Shown one piece after another: positions 1 to 6,512 of a stretch of DNA of 32,136 bases. The notes below the pieces were generated by a model. That model saw only the letters and a program-made list of their open reading frames with translations, had not been told where the DNA came from and did no database searches. Source of the DNA: an uncultured Clostridia bacterium. GTDB taxonomy: Bacteria; Bacillota_A; Clostridia; Christensenellales; Aristaeellaceae. The stretch covers positions 1-32,136 of the forward strand of contig CAMOGC010000002.1 in assembly GCA_946613955.1 (NCBI GenBank). Direction: 5' to 3'. Position 1 is the stretch's first letter. Every line of letters starts with the position of its first letter. Both the position numbers and the translations under genes were made by a program.

Positions 1-2
1 AG

Positions 3-299
3 CCGCCGACCGCGGGTCCGGACGGGAAAACGCCTTCCCCCAAGGAGGCAGAGGAATTATGGCGGAAGGGCTGGCAATACAGCTCCTCGGCCCTAAACGA
101 TTATCCTTCCCCGGATCGGCCGACCATCCGGCCCTACGGCACAGGGAACCCGGGGGAAGGCGCCGGCGTGTCCCCGGATCCGAGGGAAAAAAGGCGCACG
201 CCCGCCCGGGGAAGTAAATGGGTGCTTCCGGTGGTGATCGGGGAAGTAGCATTGATCCTGATCGTGATCCTGGTGCTGAGCCGCCTCGGACTGCTTTAA
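3..299 (+). CDS. C-terminal end of an unidentified tail-anchored membrane protein (5' truncated)
   Basis: An open frame enters from the left edge and stops with TAA at 297-299, giving about 98 residues. The visible part is a polar, Pro/Gly/Arg-rich linker followed by one hydrophobic segment at the very C-terminus (starting near KWVLPVV and ending SRLGLL), with basic residues just before it. This is the layout of a C-terminally anchored protein or of a cytoplasmic domain tied to the membrane. I recognise no family from this tail. It lies upstream of the Ter locus on the same strand, but the palindrome array and a separate promoter come between, so membership in that operon is not shown. Codon use looks like that of the neighbours. 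Confidence 0.55.
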   Translation, partial: PPTAGPDGKTPSPKEAEELWRKGWQYSSSALNDYPSPDRPTIRPYGTGNPGEGAGVSPDPREKRRTPARGSKWVLPVVIGEVALILIVILVLSRLGLL

Positions 300-311
300 A
301 CGTAAGCTGCA

Positions 312-507
312 AATCCTTTTTTCAGGAAAAATGGGATTGAGATCACATTATTTTCAAGAAAAATGTGATTAAAATCACATAATTCTCGAAAAAAACGTGA
401 TCAGAATCACACATTTTTCAAAAGAAACGTGATCAGAGCCACATAATTCTCGAGAAAAACGTGGGGAAAATCACATAATTCTCAATAATTGTGTGATTTT
501 GGCTGAC
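312..507. repeat. Array of five 26-bp palindromes at an exact 32-bp period, with a degenerate sixth copy
   Basis: Five imperfect palindromes start at 343, 375, 407, 439 and 471, each 26 bp long and separated by 6-bp spacers. Arms read TCACAT...ATGTGA, TCACAT...ACGTGA, TCACAC...ACGTGA, CCACAT...ACGTGG and TCACAT...GTGTGA, around an AT-rich centre such as AATTCTCGAGAA. Copy 4 has changes at both outer ends that preserve pairing. A weaker copy lies at about 312-338 (AATCC...GGATT). Read across the spacers, the same DNA gives TGTGA-N6-TCACA sites (364-379 is exact, 396-411 has one change), which is the Crp/Fnr-type operator form. The stretch is AT-rich in a GC-rich window and sits 113 bp before the promoter of the lyase operon. 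Regulatory binding array is the likeliest role; the binding protein is unknown. Confidence 0.9.
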
Positions 508-556
508 TTTGCCTTGCGGCCGCCTTATGAGATATATTGGTATCAGAGCGGGATTT

Positions 557-569
557 GAACAAAGTGTTC
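557..569. promoter_or_regulatory. Small dyad GAACA-aag-TGTTC
   Basis: A 13-bp perfect dyad lies about 40 bp upstream of the -35 box of the Ter biosynthetic operon. GAAC and GTTC are 5 bases apart, whereas the Gram-positive LexA box has a 4-base spacing, so this is not a standard LexA site. A half copy (ACGTTCGAT) follows near 596-604. A 10-bp direct repeat GCAGCAAAAC also occurs at 587-596 and 669-678. Operator function is a guess. Confidence 0.25.
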
Positions 570-608
570 GATGGGGGTCCGCTATTGCAGCAAAACGTTC
601 GATTTATG

Positions 609-637
609 TTGACTTTACTCTGCGAATAGATTAAAGT
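609..637 (+). promoter_or_regulatory. Promoter of the Ter biosynthetic operon
   Basis: TTGACT at 609-614, a 17-base spacer, and TAAAGT at 632-637 form a plausible sigma-A promoter (good -35, moderate -10). It is the best match between the palindrome array and the first gene. Transcription would begin near 644 and include the two-codon leader ORF. Confidence 0.55.
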
Positions 638-646
638 TTTCCAGAG

Positions 647-667
647 AAGGAGGCTGCCATGATTTGA
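647..667 (+). other. Strong ribosome site followed by a two-codon leader ORF (Met-Ile-stop)
   Basis: AAGGAGG at 647-653 is spaced 5 bases from ATG at 659, whose frame is ATG ATT TGA (659-667). The real gene starts 30 bases later at 698 behind a much weaker site (AAGGA, 682-686). The best ribosome site of the leader therefore serves a minimal ORF, which could tune initiation at the lyase gene. It may also be fortuitous or a remnant of an older start. Confidence 0.4.
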
Positions 668-697
668 CGCAGCAAAACTGTAAGGACTGAGTAAAAG

Positions 698-1681
698 ATG
701 GACAAGAAGGAAGCGATCGGGCTGCGGGTAGGCGGCCTGCTATATACGCCGGCGGTGAACAGGGGCGTGGCGGAGCGTGTTCTGAACGGGGACTGGCCCT
801 GCCTGACGTCCCTTTCCCTTTGCCTGGAAGACGCGATTCAGGACAGCGGCCTGGCGGCGGCGGAAAAGCAGCTGCAGGACACCCTGTCGACGCTTCGGCG
901 GGCGGGACGGGAGCTGCCGCTGATCTTTATCCGCGTCCGGAATCCCCGGCATTTCCTGCATGTGCACCGGCTTCTGGGAGCCGAGGAGGAAATCGTCTGC
1001 GGCTATATTTTCCCGAAATTCGACGAGACCAACGCCCCGGACTATCTTTCCCTGCTCCGGCGGATTAATGCCGGGCAAAGCCATAAGCTGTTTGCCATGC
1101 CCATTATCGAGAGCCGGTCCGCGGCCTTCGGGGAAACCCGGCGGGAAACCCTGTCCTTTCTCCGCTCCTGCCTCGGGGATCATCAGGACGCCATCCTGAA
1201 CGTTCGGGTCGGGGGAAACGATTTCTGCAATCTGTTCGGGCTTCGGAGAAACGTGACCCAGTCCATCTATGACCTGGGCCCGGTGCGGGATATTCTGATT
1301 GATATCCTGAACTGGTTCAGCATGGATTACATTGTTTCCGGGCCGGTATGGGAATACTACGGCGAGGACGCCGGAGGCCCCTGGGCGGAAGGACTGAAAA
1401 GGGAGCTGGCGCTGGATCAGGCCAACGGGTTCCTCGGAAAAACGGCGATTCATCCTTCCCAGCTGCCGCTCATCTATGAAAGCCTGCAGGTGTCCCCGCA
1501 GGATCTGGCGGACGCGGAGGCGATCCTGAACTGGAAGGACGGCCCCCTCGCGGTGGCAGGCAGCGCCGATGGAGGAAGGATGAACGAGGTGAAATGCCAC
1601 ACCCGCTGGGCGAAGAAGATCGCCGCCCGGGCGAAAATCTACGGCGTTCGGGAGGCAGAGTCGCATGGGGACAGGATTTAA
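698..1681 (+). CDS. HpcH/HpaI aldolase / citrate lyase-type C-C bond lyase of Ter clusters
   Basis: The 327-residue protein has the TIM-barrel CitE/HpcH pattern. LCLEDAI (E44, D45) and IFIRVRNP (R79) match acidic and arginine active-site positions, FPKF carries K107, MPIIES carries E138, and GGND (172-175) and GKTAIHPSQ (247-255) are late barrel motifs. CitE-type enzymes form or cleave C-C bonds of acyl or oxo-acids with Mg2+. The version found in Ter operons (C-C_Bond_Lyase family) is predicted to help make an unidentified nucleoside-like metabolite together with the four genes that follow. The ATG at 698 has only a weak AAGGA site. The last codons lie inside an imperfect duplication (1625-1842). 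Family confident; substrate unknown. Confidence 0.85.
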   Translation: MDKKEAIGLRVGGLLYTPAVNRGVAERVLNGDWPCLTSLSLCLEDAIQDSGLAAAEKQLQDTLSTLRRAGRELPLIFIRVRNPRHFLHVHRLLGAEEEIVCGYIFPKFDETNAPDYLSLLRRINAGQSHKLFAMPIIESRSAAFGETRRETLSFLRSCLGDHQDAILNVRVGGNDFCNLFGLRRNVTQSIYDLGPVRDILIDILNWFSMDYIVSGPVWEYYGEDAGGPWAEGLKRELALDQANGFLGKTAIHPSQLPLIYESLQVSPQDLADAEAILNWKDGPLAVAGSADGGRMNEVKCHTRWAKKIAARAKIYGVREAESHGDRI

Positions 1682-1842
1682 TGATCGGTTCGGCAAGGCG
1701 GTCCATCTGATTGATCTGATGCGCCAGGGGATCATAGCCCGGGCGAAAATCTACGGCGTTCGGGAGGCGGGGCAGCGTGCGGGTATGGTTTAATCACTGG
1801 TTCAGCACGGCGGCCCATCTGATCGATCTGATGCGCCGGGGG
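1625..1842 (+). repeat. Imperfect 112-bp tandem duplication spanning the lyase/ATP-grasp junction
   Basis: Bases 1625-1730 and 1737-1842 align at a constant offset of 112. The first 32 bases (lyase C-terminus, ending GAGGC) are identical in both copies. The rest, matching the ATP-grasp N-terminus (HLIDLMR), is clearly related but diverged. Since 112 is not a multiple of 3, the first copy is out of frame with the functional ATP-grasp gene. Confidence 0.85.
1665..1793 (+). pseudogene. Remnant of a second ATP-grasp gene start fused to a lyase gene end
   Basis: ATG at 1665 opens a 42-codon frame. Its first part (MGTGFNDRFGKAVHLIDLMR) aligns with the functional ATP-grasp start (MRVWFNHWFSTAAHLIDLMR), and its second part repeats the lyase C-terminus (ARAKIYGVREA). 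It then stops at 1791-1793. This is what remains if two lyase/ATP-grasp cassettes once stood in tandem and the material between them was deleted. It is too short to be an enzyme. Overlap with both flanking genes means it could still be translated, but I see no function. Confidence 0.6.
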
Positions 1843-2784
1843 TATCCGGAAGAGCTGACGGTGATTGGCTCCAGCCATAATTCCCGGGCGGTCTACCGGC
1901 AAAAATGCGACGAATGGTATCCGGAGCAGGAGCTTCCTCCGGCGGAATACGCGGATTTCTGCCTCCGGTTCTGCCGGGAACACGGGGTGGATGTGTTCGT
2001 CCCCCATAAGGGGATGAAGGATATCGCGCAGGCGGCCGGCCGCTTTTCCGAAAGCGGCGTCCGGCTGATGTTGGAGCCGGACGCCGATACCATTGCCCTG
2101 CTGGACGACAAGGTGCGGACCTATCGCTTTCTGGAGAACGTGATTCCGGAGGCGATGCCGGCTTACAGGGTTTGCCATTCCCTCGAGGAATTCCGGGGAG
2201 CCTGCGATGCGCTGGATACCGGCGCGGGCAGGCTTTGCTACAAGCTGACCGTCGACGAGGGGGCCAGGAGCTTCCGGGTCATCGACAACAGCATCGAGGG
2301 CATCAAGGCCCTGTATGAAAAGCCCGGAACAAAGGTGACCCGGGTGGCGGCGGAGCGGATACTTTCCGGCTACGACTTTTCGACGCCTGTGCTGGTGATG
2401 CCCTATCTCAGCGGAGCGGACGTCAGCGTGGACTGCATGGAAACCGGGCAGGGCCGCCTGCTCATTCCCCGATTCAAGGTCGGACGGTACTCGGAGGTTC
2501 GAAACGATCCGTCGGTGACGGCTCTGTGCCATACCATCATGGACCGGATCCGGCTGGAGATGCCCGCCAATATTCAGTTCAGGATGGAGAAGGATCGCCC
2601 TTATTTTCTGGAAATCAATACCCGGATGTCCGGCGGGCTGCAGCTGTCCTGCGAGGCCACCGGCATCAACCTTCCGGCGATCGCCCTGCGGAAGCTGACG
2701 GGCCTTCCCACCCCGTGGAGCTATCCTTCCCCCTGGGAACCCAGGGGCGTTGTGAACCTGGAAACGCCGGTGATCGTATCGTGA
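1777..2784 (+). CDS. ATP-grasp ligase of the Ter biosynthetic module
   Basis: The 335-residue protein has a Rossmann-like N-domain (about 1-105), then the ATP-grasp fold with K112 (LLDDK), K156 in CYKLTVDEG (ATP-binding position), a hydrophobic PVLVMPYLSG strand (204-213), and the metal-binding catalytic strand FLEINTRMSGG (E279, N281, 277-287). This resembles CarB-like carboxylate-amine ligases. ATP-grasp enzymes of Ter operons are predicted to join a carboxylate to an amine via an acyl phosphate in an unknown metabolite pathway. The start is GTG at 1777 with GGGAGG 9 bases upstream; the homologous ATG in the upstream remnant supports this start. The gene ends 19 bases before the PRTase gene. 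Confidence 0.85.
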   Translation: MRVWFNHWFSTAAHLIDLMRRGYPEELTVIGSSHNSRAVYRQKCDEWYPEQELPPAEYADFCLRFCREHGVDVFVPHKGMKDIAQAAGRFSESGVRLMLEPDADTIALLDDKVRTYRFLENVIPEAMPAYRVCHSLEEFRGACDALDTGAGRLCYKLTVDEGARSFRVIDNSIEGIKALYEKPGTKVTRVAAERILSGYDFSTPVLVMPYLSGADVSVDCMETGQGRLLIPRFKVGRYSEVRNDPSVTALCHTIMDRIRLEMPANIQFRMEKDRPYFLEINTRMSGGLQLSCEATGINLPAIALRKLTGLPTPWSYPSPWEPRGVVNLETPVIVS

Positions 2785-2803
2785 TGTTGGAGGAAGCAAC
2801 CCT

Positions 2804-3949
2804 ATGACCGAATATCAGGAGTCGGATCTGATCCGCCTGGCGAAGCGGGATCATAACACCAAAAGGGTCTACCTGCTGGTGAACCCCCTGCAGGGGAAGC
2901 ACATCCCCGTTTCGCCCACCCGTTCCCTGGCCATGATGGAGCAGCTGGGGCGGAAGGTGGCGCAGGCTCACCCGGAGGCGGATCTTGTCATCGGCTTCGC
3001 GGAAACCGCCACCGCCGTGGCCGCCGCGGTGGCCGGGATGCTGGGATCTCCCTGCTTTTATCTGCAGACCAGCCGGGAGCCCGCCGTCGCGAAGGCGGAG
3101 GTTCTTTCCTTCCAGGAGGAGCACAGCCACGCCACGGATCAGTTTCTGTTCACCGGCGGGCTGCGGGAGCGGATCCGGCAGGCGCGGAAGATTGTTTTCG
3201 TGGATGACGAGCTTTCCACCGGGAAAACGCTGATCAATATCATTGCTCAGATGCGGGACACTTTTCCGGAGATGGAAGAAAAGCCCCTGGTCGCCGCTTC
3301 GCTGATCAACCGGCTGAGCGGGGAGCGGACGGCGGAGCTGAAGGCGCGGGGCGTCGATTGTGTGGCACTTTTGCAGCTTCCCCTGCGGGATTATACCGAG
3401 GCAGTGCGGGGCTTCGGGATTGATCCCGCCCTGCCTGCAGCAACCGAAGGAGCCTTTGAGACCCTTCCGTTTCAGGGAGAAACGCCGGATCCCCGGTTCG
3501 GGGTGGAGATCCGGGACTATGCGCGGCGGCTGGACGAGCTGTGCGACAAGCTGATCGGGGAGTTCGGCCCGCGCCTTTCCCGCGGGCGGGTCACGCTGAT
3601 CGGAACGGAGGAATACATGCTGCCGGGTCTCCTGCTCGGCCGGAGGATGGAGGAGGCCGGGCTGGCGGACTCCGTCCGCTTTCACGCCACTACCCGCAGC
3701 CCCATCGGCATCTGCCGGGATCCCGCCTATCCCATTCATGAGGGCTATCTGCTGCCCAGCTTTTACGAGACGGGGCGGAAAACGTATCTGTACAATATCG
3801 AGGCCTGCGACACGGCCGTTCTTTGGACGGACGCCGGAGACCTGCGCCAGGCGGAGACGGCGGCCGGCGCGCTGGCGGGTGTGCTGGCGAGAAAGGGCTG
3901 CGGCCGGGTCATTCTGATTTGGGAGAAAACACATGTTCAGCACCTATAA
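2804..3949 (+). CDS. Phosphoribosyltransferase with C-terminal TRSP domain
   Basis: The 381-residue protein carries a type I PRTase core. The PRPP-binding loop is KIVFVDDELSTGK (129-141), with its acidic pair and glycine-threonine end, preceded by a GFAETATAVAAAVA helix (64-77) as in orotate-type PRTases. The C-terminal part (about 255-378, from LIGTEEYMLPGLLLGRRMEE) corresponds to the TRSP domain that accompanies this PRTase in Ter clusters. It is expected to transfer ribose-5-phosphate from PRPP to a base or similar acceptor. ATG at 2804 follows GGAGGA. The 3' end overlaps the StiP gene by 17 bases, so the two are likely translationally coupled. Confidence 0.85.
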   Translation: MTEYQESDLIRLAKRDHNTKRVYLLVNPLQGKHIPVSPTRSLAMMEQLGRKVAQAHPEADLVIGFAETATAVAAAVAGMLGSPCFYLQTSREPAVAKAEVLSFQEEHSHATDQFLFTGGLRERIRQARKIVFVDDELSTGKTLINIIAQMRDTFPEMEEKPLVAASLINRLSGERTAELKARGVDCVALLQLPLRDYTEAVRGFGIDPALPAATEGAFETLPFQGETPDPRFGVEIRDYARRLDELCDKLIGEFGPRLSRGRVTLIGTEEYMLPGLLLGRRMEEAGLADSVRFHATTRSPIGICRDPAYPIHEGYLLPSFYETGRKTYLYNIEACDTAVLWTDAGDLRQAETAAGALAGVLARKGCGRVILIWEKTHVQHL

Positions 3950-5009
3950 AGACGCCGATGTCACGGTTCTGCTCAAGGATATTACGGGGAAGATCGAGCC
4001 GCTGCCGACATCCGTGCGGGAAAAACGGATCCAGAGCGGAACCCATTACTGCGAGATGCTGCCCATCGAAAACCTGCCCTCCGGGCCCTATCTGGCAACC
4101 TACGAATACGCGCTGGAGAACTACGCCGCCATGACCGCCTTGGCCGTCGCGGGCGTGGCGGAGCGGATTTACCGGGAGAAGGGGCGGGACGGCGTCCTGG
4201 TTTCCCTGGCCCGGGCCGGAACCCCCATCGGTATTCTGATCCGGCGGTATCTGCTTTCCCGGCACGGGGTGGATTATCCGCATTATACGGTTTCCATCAT
4301 CCGGGGCCGGGGCATCGACCGGAACGCCATGAAAACGATCCTTTCCCGGCATTCGCCCGCTTCCCTTCAGTTCGTGGACGGATGGACCGGAAAGGGCGCC
4401 ATTCAGAACCAGCTGTCGGAAGCGCTCCGGGATTTCCCGGGGGTTTCCGCCGGGCTGGCGGTGCTGTCCGATCCGGCGGGGGTGGCCGCCATTTGCGGCA
4501 CTCACGATGATTTCCTGATCCCCAGCTCCTGCCTGAACGCGGTGGTGTCGGGGCTGCTGAGCCGGACCGTGCTGCGGGAGGATCTGATCGGGCCCGAGGA
4601 TTATCACGGCGCGGTGTTTTACCGGGAATGGCTGGAGGCGGATCGGACGGAATCCTTTCTCAGCGCCATCGAGGCCGCCTTTCCCGATGCCGGGGCGGAG
4701 GATGCCCTTCCCGCGGAATGGGAGGCGGCCGGGACGCTCCGGGCGGCGGACGGCGCCCTGGAGGAGGTGGAGGTCATCCGGAAGACCTTCGGGATCAGGA
4801 ATATCAATCTGATCAAGCCCAGCATCGGGGAAGCCACCCGGGTGCTGCTGCGGCGGATGCCATGGAAAATCCTGGTGCACAGCCTGGAGGATGCGGAGCA
4901 TCTGGGGCATATCTACCTGCTGGCCAGGGAAAAAGGGGTGGAACTGGTTCCCTGGCCCCTGAAGCATTACCGGGCCTGCGGGCTGATCCGGGAGGTGGCG
5001 GATGCCTGA
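3933..5009 (+). CDS. StiP-family protein: PRTase-like domain plus C-terminal PELOTA RNA-binding domain
   Basis: The 358-residue protein begins within the end of the preceding PRTase gene (GGGAG site, ATG 3933). Its first ~240 residues contain VLVSLARAGTPIGILIRRYL and VSIIRGRGID, characteristic of the family annotated 'cysteine protease StiP', which Ter-system analysis reinterpreted as a PRTase-fold enzyme. The C-terminal ~80 residues (from VEVIRKTFGI to the LKHYRACGLI end) fit the PELOTA-type RNA-binding domain fused to it in Ter clusters. This suggests a step acting on, or sensing, RNA or a nucleoside-like product. Protease activity is not supported by anything visible. It overlaps the HAD gene by 8 bases. 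Confidence 0.8.
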   Translation: MFSTYKDADVTVLLKDITGKIEPLPTSVREKRIQSGTHYCEMLPIENLPSGPYLATYEYALENYAAMTALAVAGVAERIYREKGRDGVLVSLARAGTPIGILIRRYLLSRHGVDYPHYTVSIIRGRGIDRNAMKTILSRHSPASLQFVDGWTGKGAIQNQLSEALRDFPGVSAGLAVLSDPAGVAAICGTHDDFLIPSSCLNAVVSGLLSRTVLREDLIGPEDYHGAVFYREWLEADRTESFLSAIEAAFPDAGAEDALPAEWEAAGTLRAADGALEEVEVIRKTFGIRNINLIKPSIGEATRVLLRRMPWKILVHSLEDAEHLGHIYLLAREKGVELVPWPLKHYRACGLIREVADA

Positions 5010-5859
5010 GCAACGGAAGCCGGTTTTCGCCTGCGACCTGGATAACACCCTGATCGTCTCGAAAAAACACTTCCACGAGGGCTGGCCGTGCGTGGAGTGG
5101 ATCCATGAGAAAGAGCAGGCCTACATGTCTCTCCGGACCGCGGAAACGCTTTCCCGGGTCTGCGAAGCGTTTGCCTTTGTTCCCGTGACCTCCCGCTCCG
5201 TCGAACAGTATCGGCGGATCCATTTCCCGCCGGGCTGCGAGCCGTCCCTGGCCGTTTGCGCCAATGGGGCGGTGCTGCTCAGAACCGGGAAGGACGGGCG
5301 GCTGGAGCCGGACGAGGACTGGGAACGGGAAACCCGGGCGGCGATGGCCCCCTGGCGGGCGGAAATGGATCGAATGGAAAAAACATTGTCGCCGGATGAA
5401 AGGTTTATCCGATGCCGGAAGGTGGATGAGGCCTATTTGTTCGTCTATTGCGCGGAAGGGATTCCGCCGGAGGAGACCGCCGCCGAAATCCGGGAGCAAA
5501 CCGACCTGGGGGTTACCGCTTCCGGGAAAAAGATCTATCTGATGCCGCCCTTCCTCCATAAGGGATGGGCCCTGGAAAGGCTGGCAGCGGGTCGGGCCTC
5601 GGGATGCCGGATGCTGGCGGCGGGAGACAGCGCGATGGATCTGCCCATGCTGTGGGCGGCGGATTATGCCATTTATCCGGCGGCGCTGGCGGCGGAGACG
5701 GAAGGCAAGAAAGGCGCGATCTGGGATCCTGGATGCGGGATCCCGTTTTCGGAATTTGTGACCGGGGAGGCCCTGGCCTGGCTGCAGAAGGAAAAGAACG
5801 CAAAGGGACGGCCTTGGGAAGGAGAAAAACATGGGAAGGAAATCCACGAAGGAGAATAA
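5002..5859 (+). CDS. HAD-superfamily phosphatase of the Ter biosynthetic module
   Basis: All HAD motifs are present in this 285-residue protein: motif I DLDNTLI (nucleophile D12, acid/base D14), motif II VTSRS (S64), motif III lysine in FLHKGWALE (K187) and motif IV GDSAMD (D209, D213). A cap domain fits residues ~75-175, as in Cof-type sugar-phosphate or nucleotide phosphatases. In the module it probably removes a phosphate, for example from the PRTase product; the exact substrate is unknown. ATG at 5002 follows GGGAGGTG inside the StiP gene. The charged C-terminal tail overlaps the regulator gene by 29 bases. Confidence 0.85.
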   Translation: MPEQRKPVFACDLDNTLIVSKKHFHEGWPCVEWIHEKEQAYMSLRTAETLSRVCEAFAFVPVTSRSVEQYRRIHFPPGCEPSLAVCANGAVLLRTGKDGRLEPDEDWERETRAAMAPWRAEMDRMEKTLSPDERFIRCRKVDEAYLFVYCAEGIPPEETAAEIREQTDLGVTASGKKIYLMPPFLHKGWALERLAAGRASGCRMLAAGDSAMDLPMLWAADYAIYPAALAAETEGKKGAIWDPGCGIPFSEFVTGEALAWLQKEKNAKGRPWEGEKHGKEIHEGE

Positions 5860-6337
5860 AACCATTTACCAGATGGTGCGGGAGGAGCTGGGACTGACCC
5901 GGGAGAAGGCCGGAGAACTGATACCGGGCTTTTCCCCGGAAAGAATCGAGAAGATCGAGAACGGGCGAATCCAGGTGCGGCCCGAAGACGTGCTGCTCAT
6001 GGCCGAATACTACAAGGCGCCGGCCTTGCGGAACTATTATTGCAGCAACGAGTGCGTCCTGGGGCGGGGAAAAACACCACAGCTGGAATCCAAGGAGCTG
6101 CTGCAGATTTTTGTGGAGCTGATCAACGGGGTGAACCGCCTGAACAAAAGCAAGGACCGGATGCTGGAAATCGCGGAGGACGGCACCGTGGATCCCGACG
6201 AGGTGGAGGATTTTATCACCATCAAGGAAACCCTGGACAAGATCCAGATTGCGGCCTCCACGCTGCAGCTGTGGATCGAGGAGAAGATTGCCGCGGGAGA
6301 GCTTGAGGAGGGCGTCTTCGGCTCCGGGGAGAGCTGA
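5831..6337 (+). CDS. XRE-family helix-turn-helix regulator ending the Ter biosynthetic operon
   Basis: This 168-residue protein has an N-terminal Cro/C1-type HTH (about 8-60). TREKAGELIPGFSPERIEKI fits helices 2-3, and LLMAEYYKAP is the usual closing helix. A segment with SNECVLGRGK (two-Cys region, around 70-80) and a C-terminal mostly helical, acidic region (about 90-160), probably for oligomerisation, follow. AAGGAG precedes ATG 5831, which lies inside the end of the HAD gene, so the regulator is made with the enzymes. An obvious but untested possibility is autoregulation through the palindrome array at 343-496. No other transcription factor is seen in the locus. Confidence 0.8.
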   Translation: MGRKSTKENKTIYQMVREELGLTREKAGELIPGFSPERIEKIENGRIQVRPEDVLLMAEYYKAPALRNYYCSNECVLGRGKTPQLESKELLQIFVELINGVNRLNKSKDRMLEIAEDGTVDPDEVEDFITIKETLDKIQIAASTLQLWIEEKIAAGELEEGVFGSGES

Positions 6338-6352
6338 AGACGAATAAAGCAA

Positions 6353-6384
6353 AAACCGGCCATACAGCCGGTTTCTGTTTTCTG
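6353..6384. terminator. Bidirectional terminator shared by the two converging Ter gene sets
   Basis: AAACCGGC (6353-6360) pairs perfectly with GCCGGTTT (6367-6374) around a 6-base loop. A T-rich tail (CTGTTTTCT) follows on the + strand, and on the - strand the hairpin is followed by a run of T from AAAAA upstream. It lies 15 bases after the regulator stop. The rest of the gap to 6512 holds no gene I can support. Confidence 0.8.
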
Positions 6385-6512
6385 GAAACAACGGGGTAAG
6401 CAGGCTTTTTGAGGAGCGCGGCAAATGGCCCTGTGATTCCCTGCCCCTTTCGCCGGAAGGCGCTTGGTTTGCCGCGGGGAGAGGATGCCGCGCGCTGCCT
6501 GGGGAACCTCGC

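Noticed and set aside
343..496. CRISPR array
   Set aside because: Spacers are only 6 bp and nearly the same; repeats are palindromic throughout and no cas genes are present.
548..562. tRNA-like 3' end on the - strand (GTTCAAATC) as an attachment-site relic
   Set aside because: The T-loop consensus matches, but flanking bases do not form a T-stem and no acceptor stem or integrase is present.
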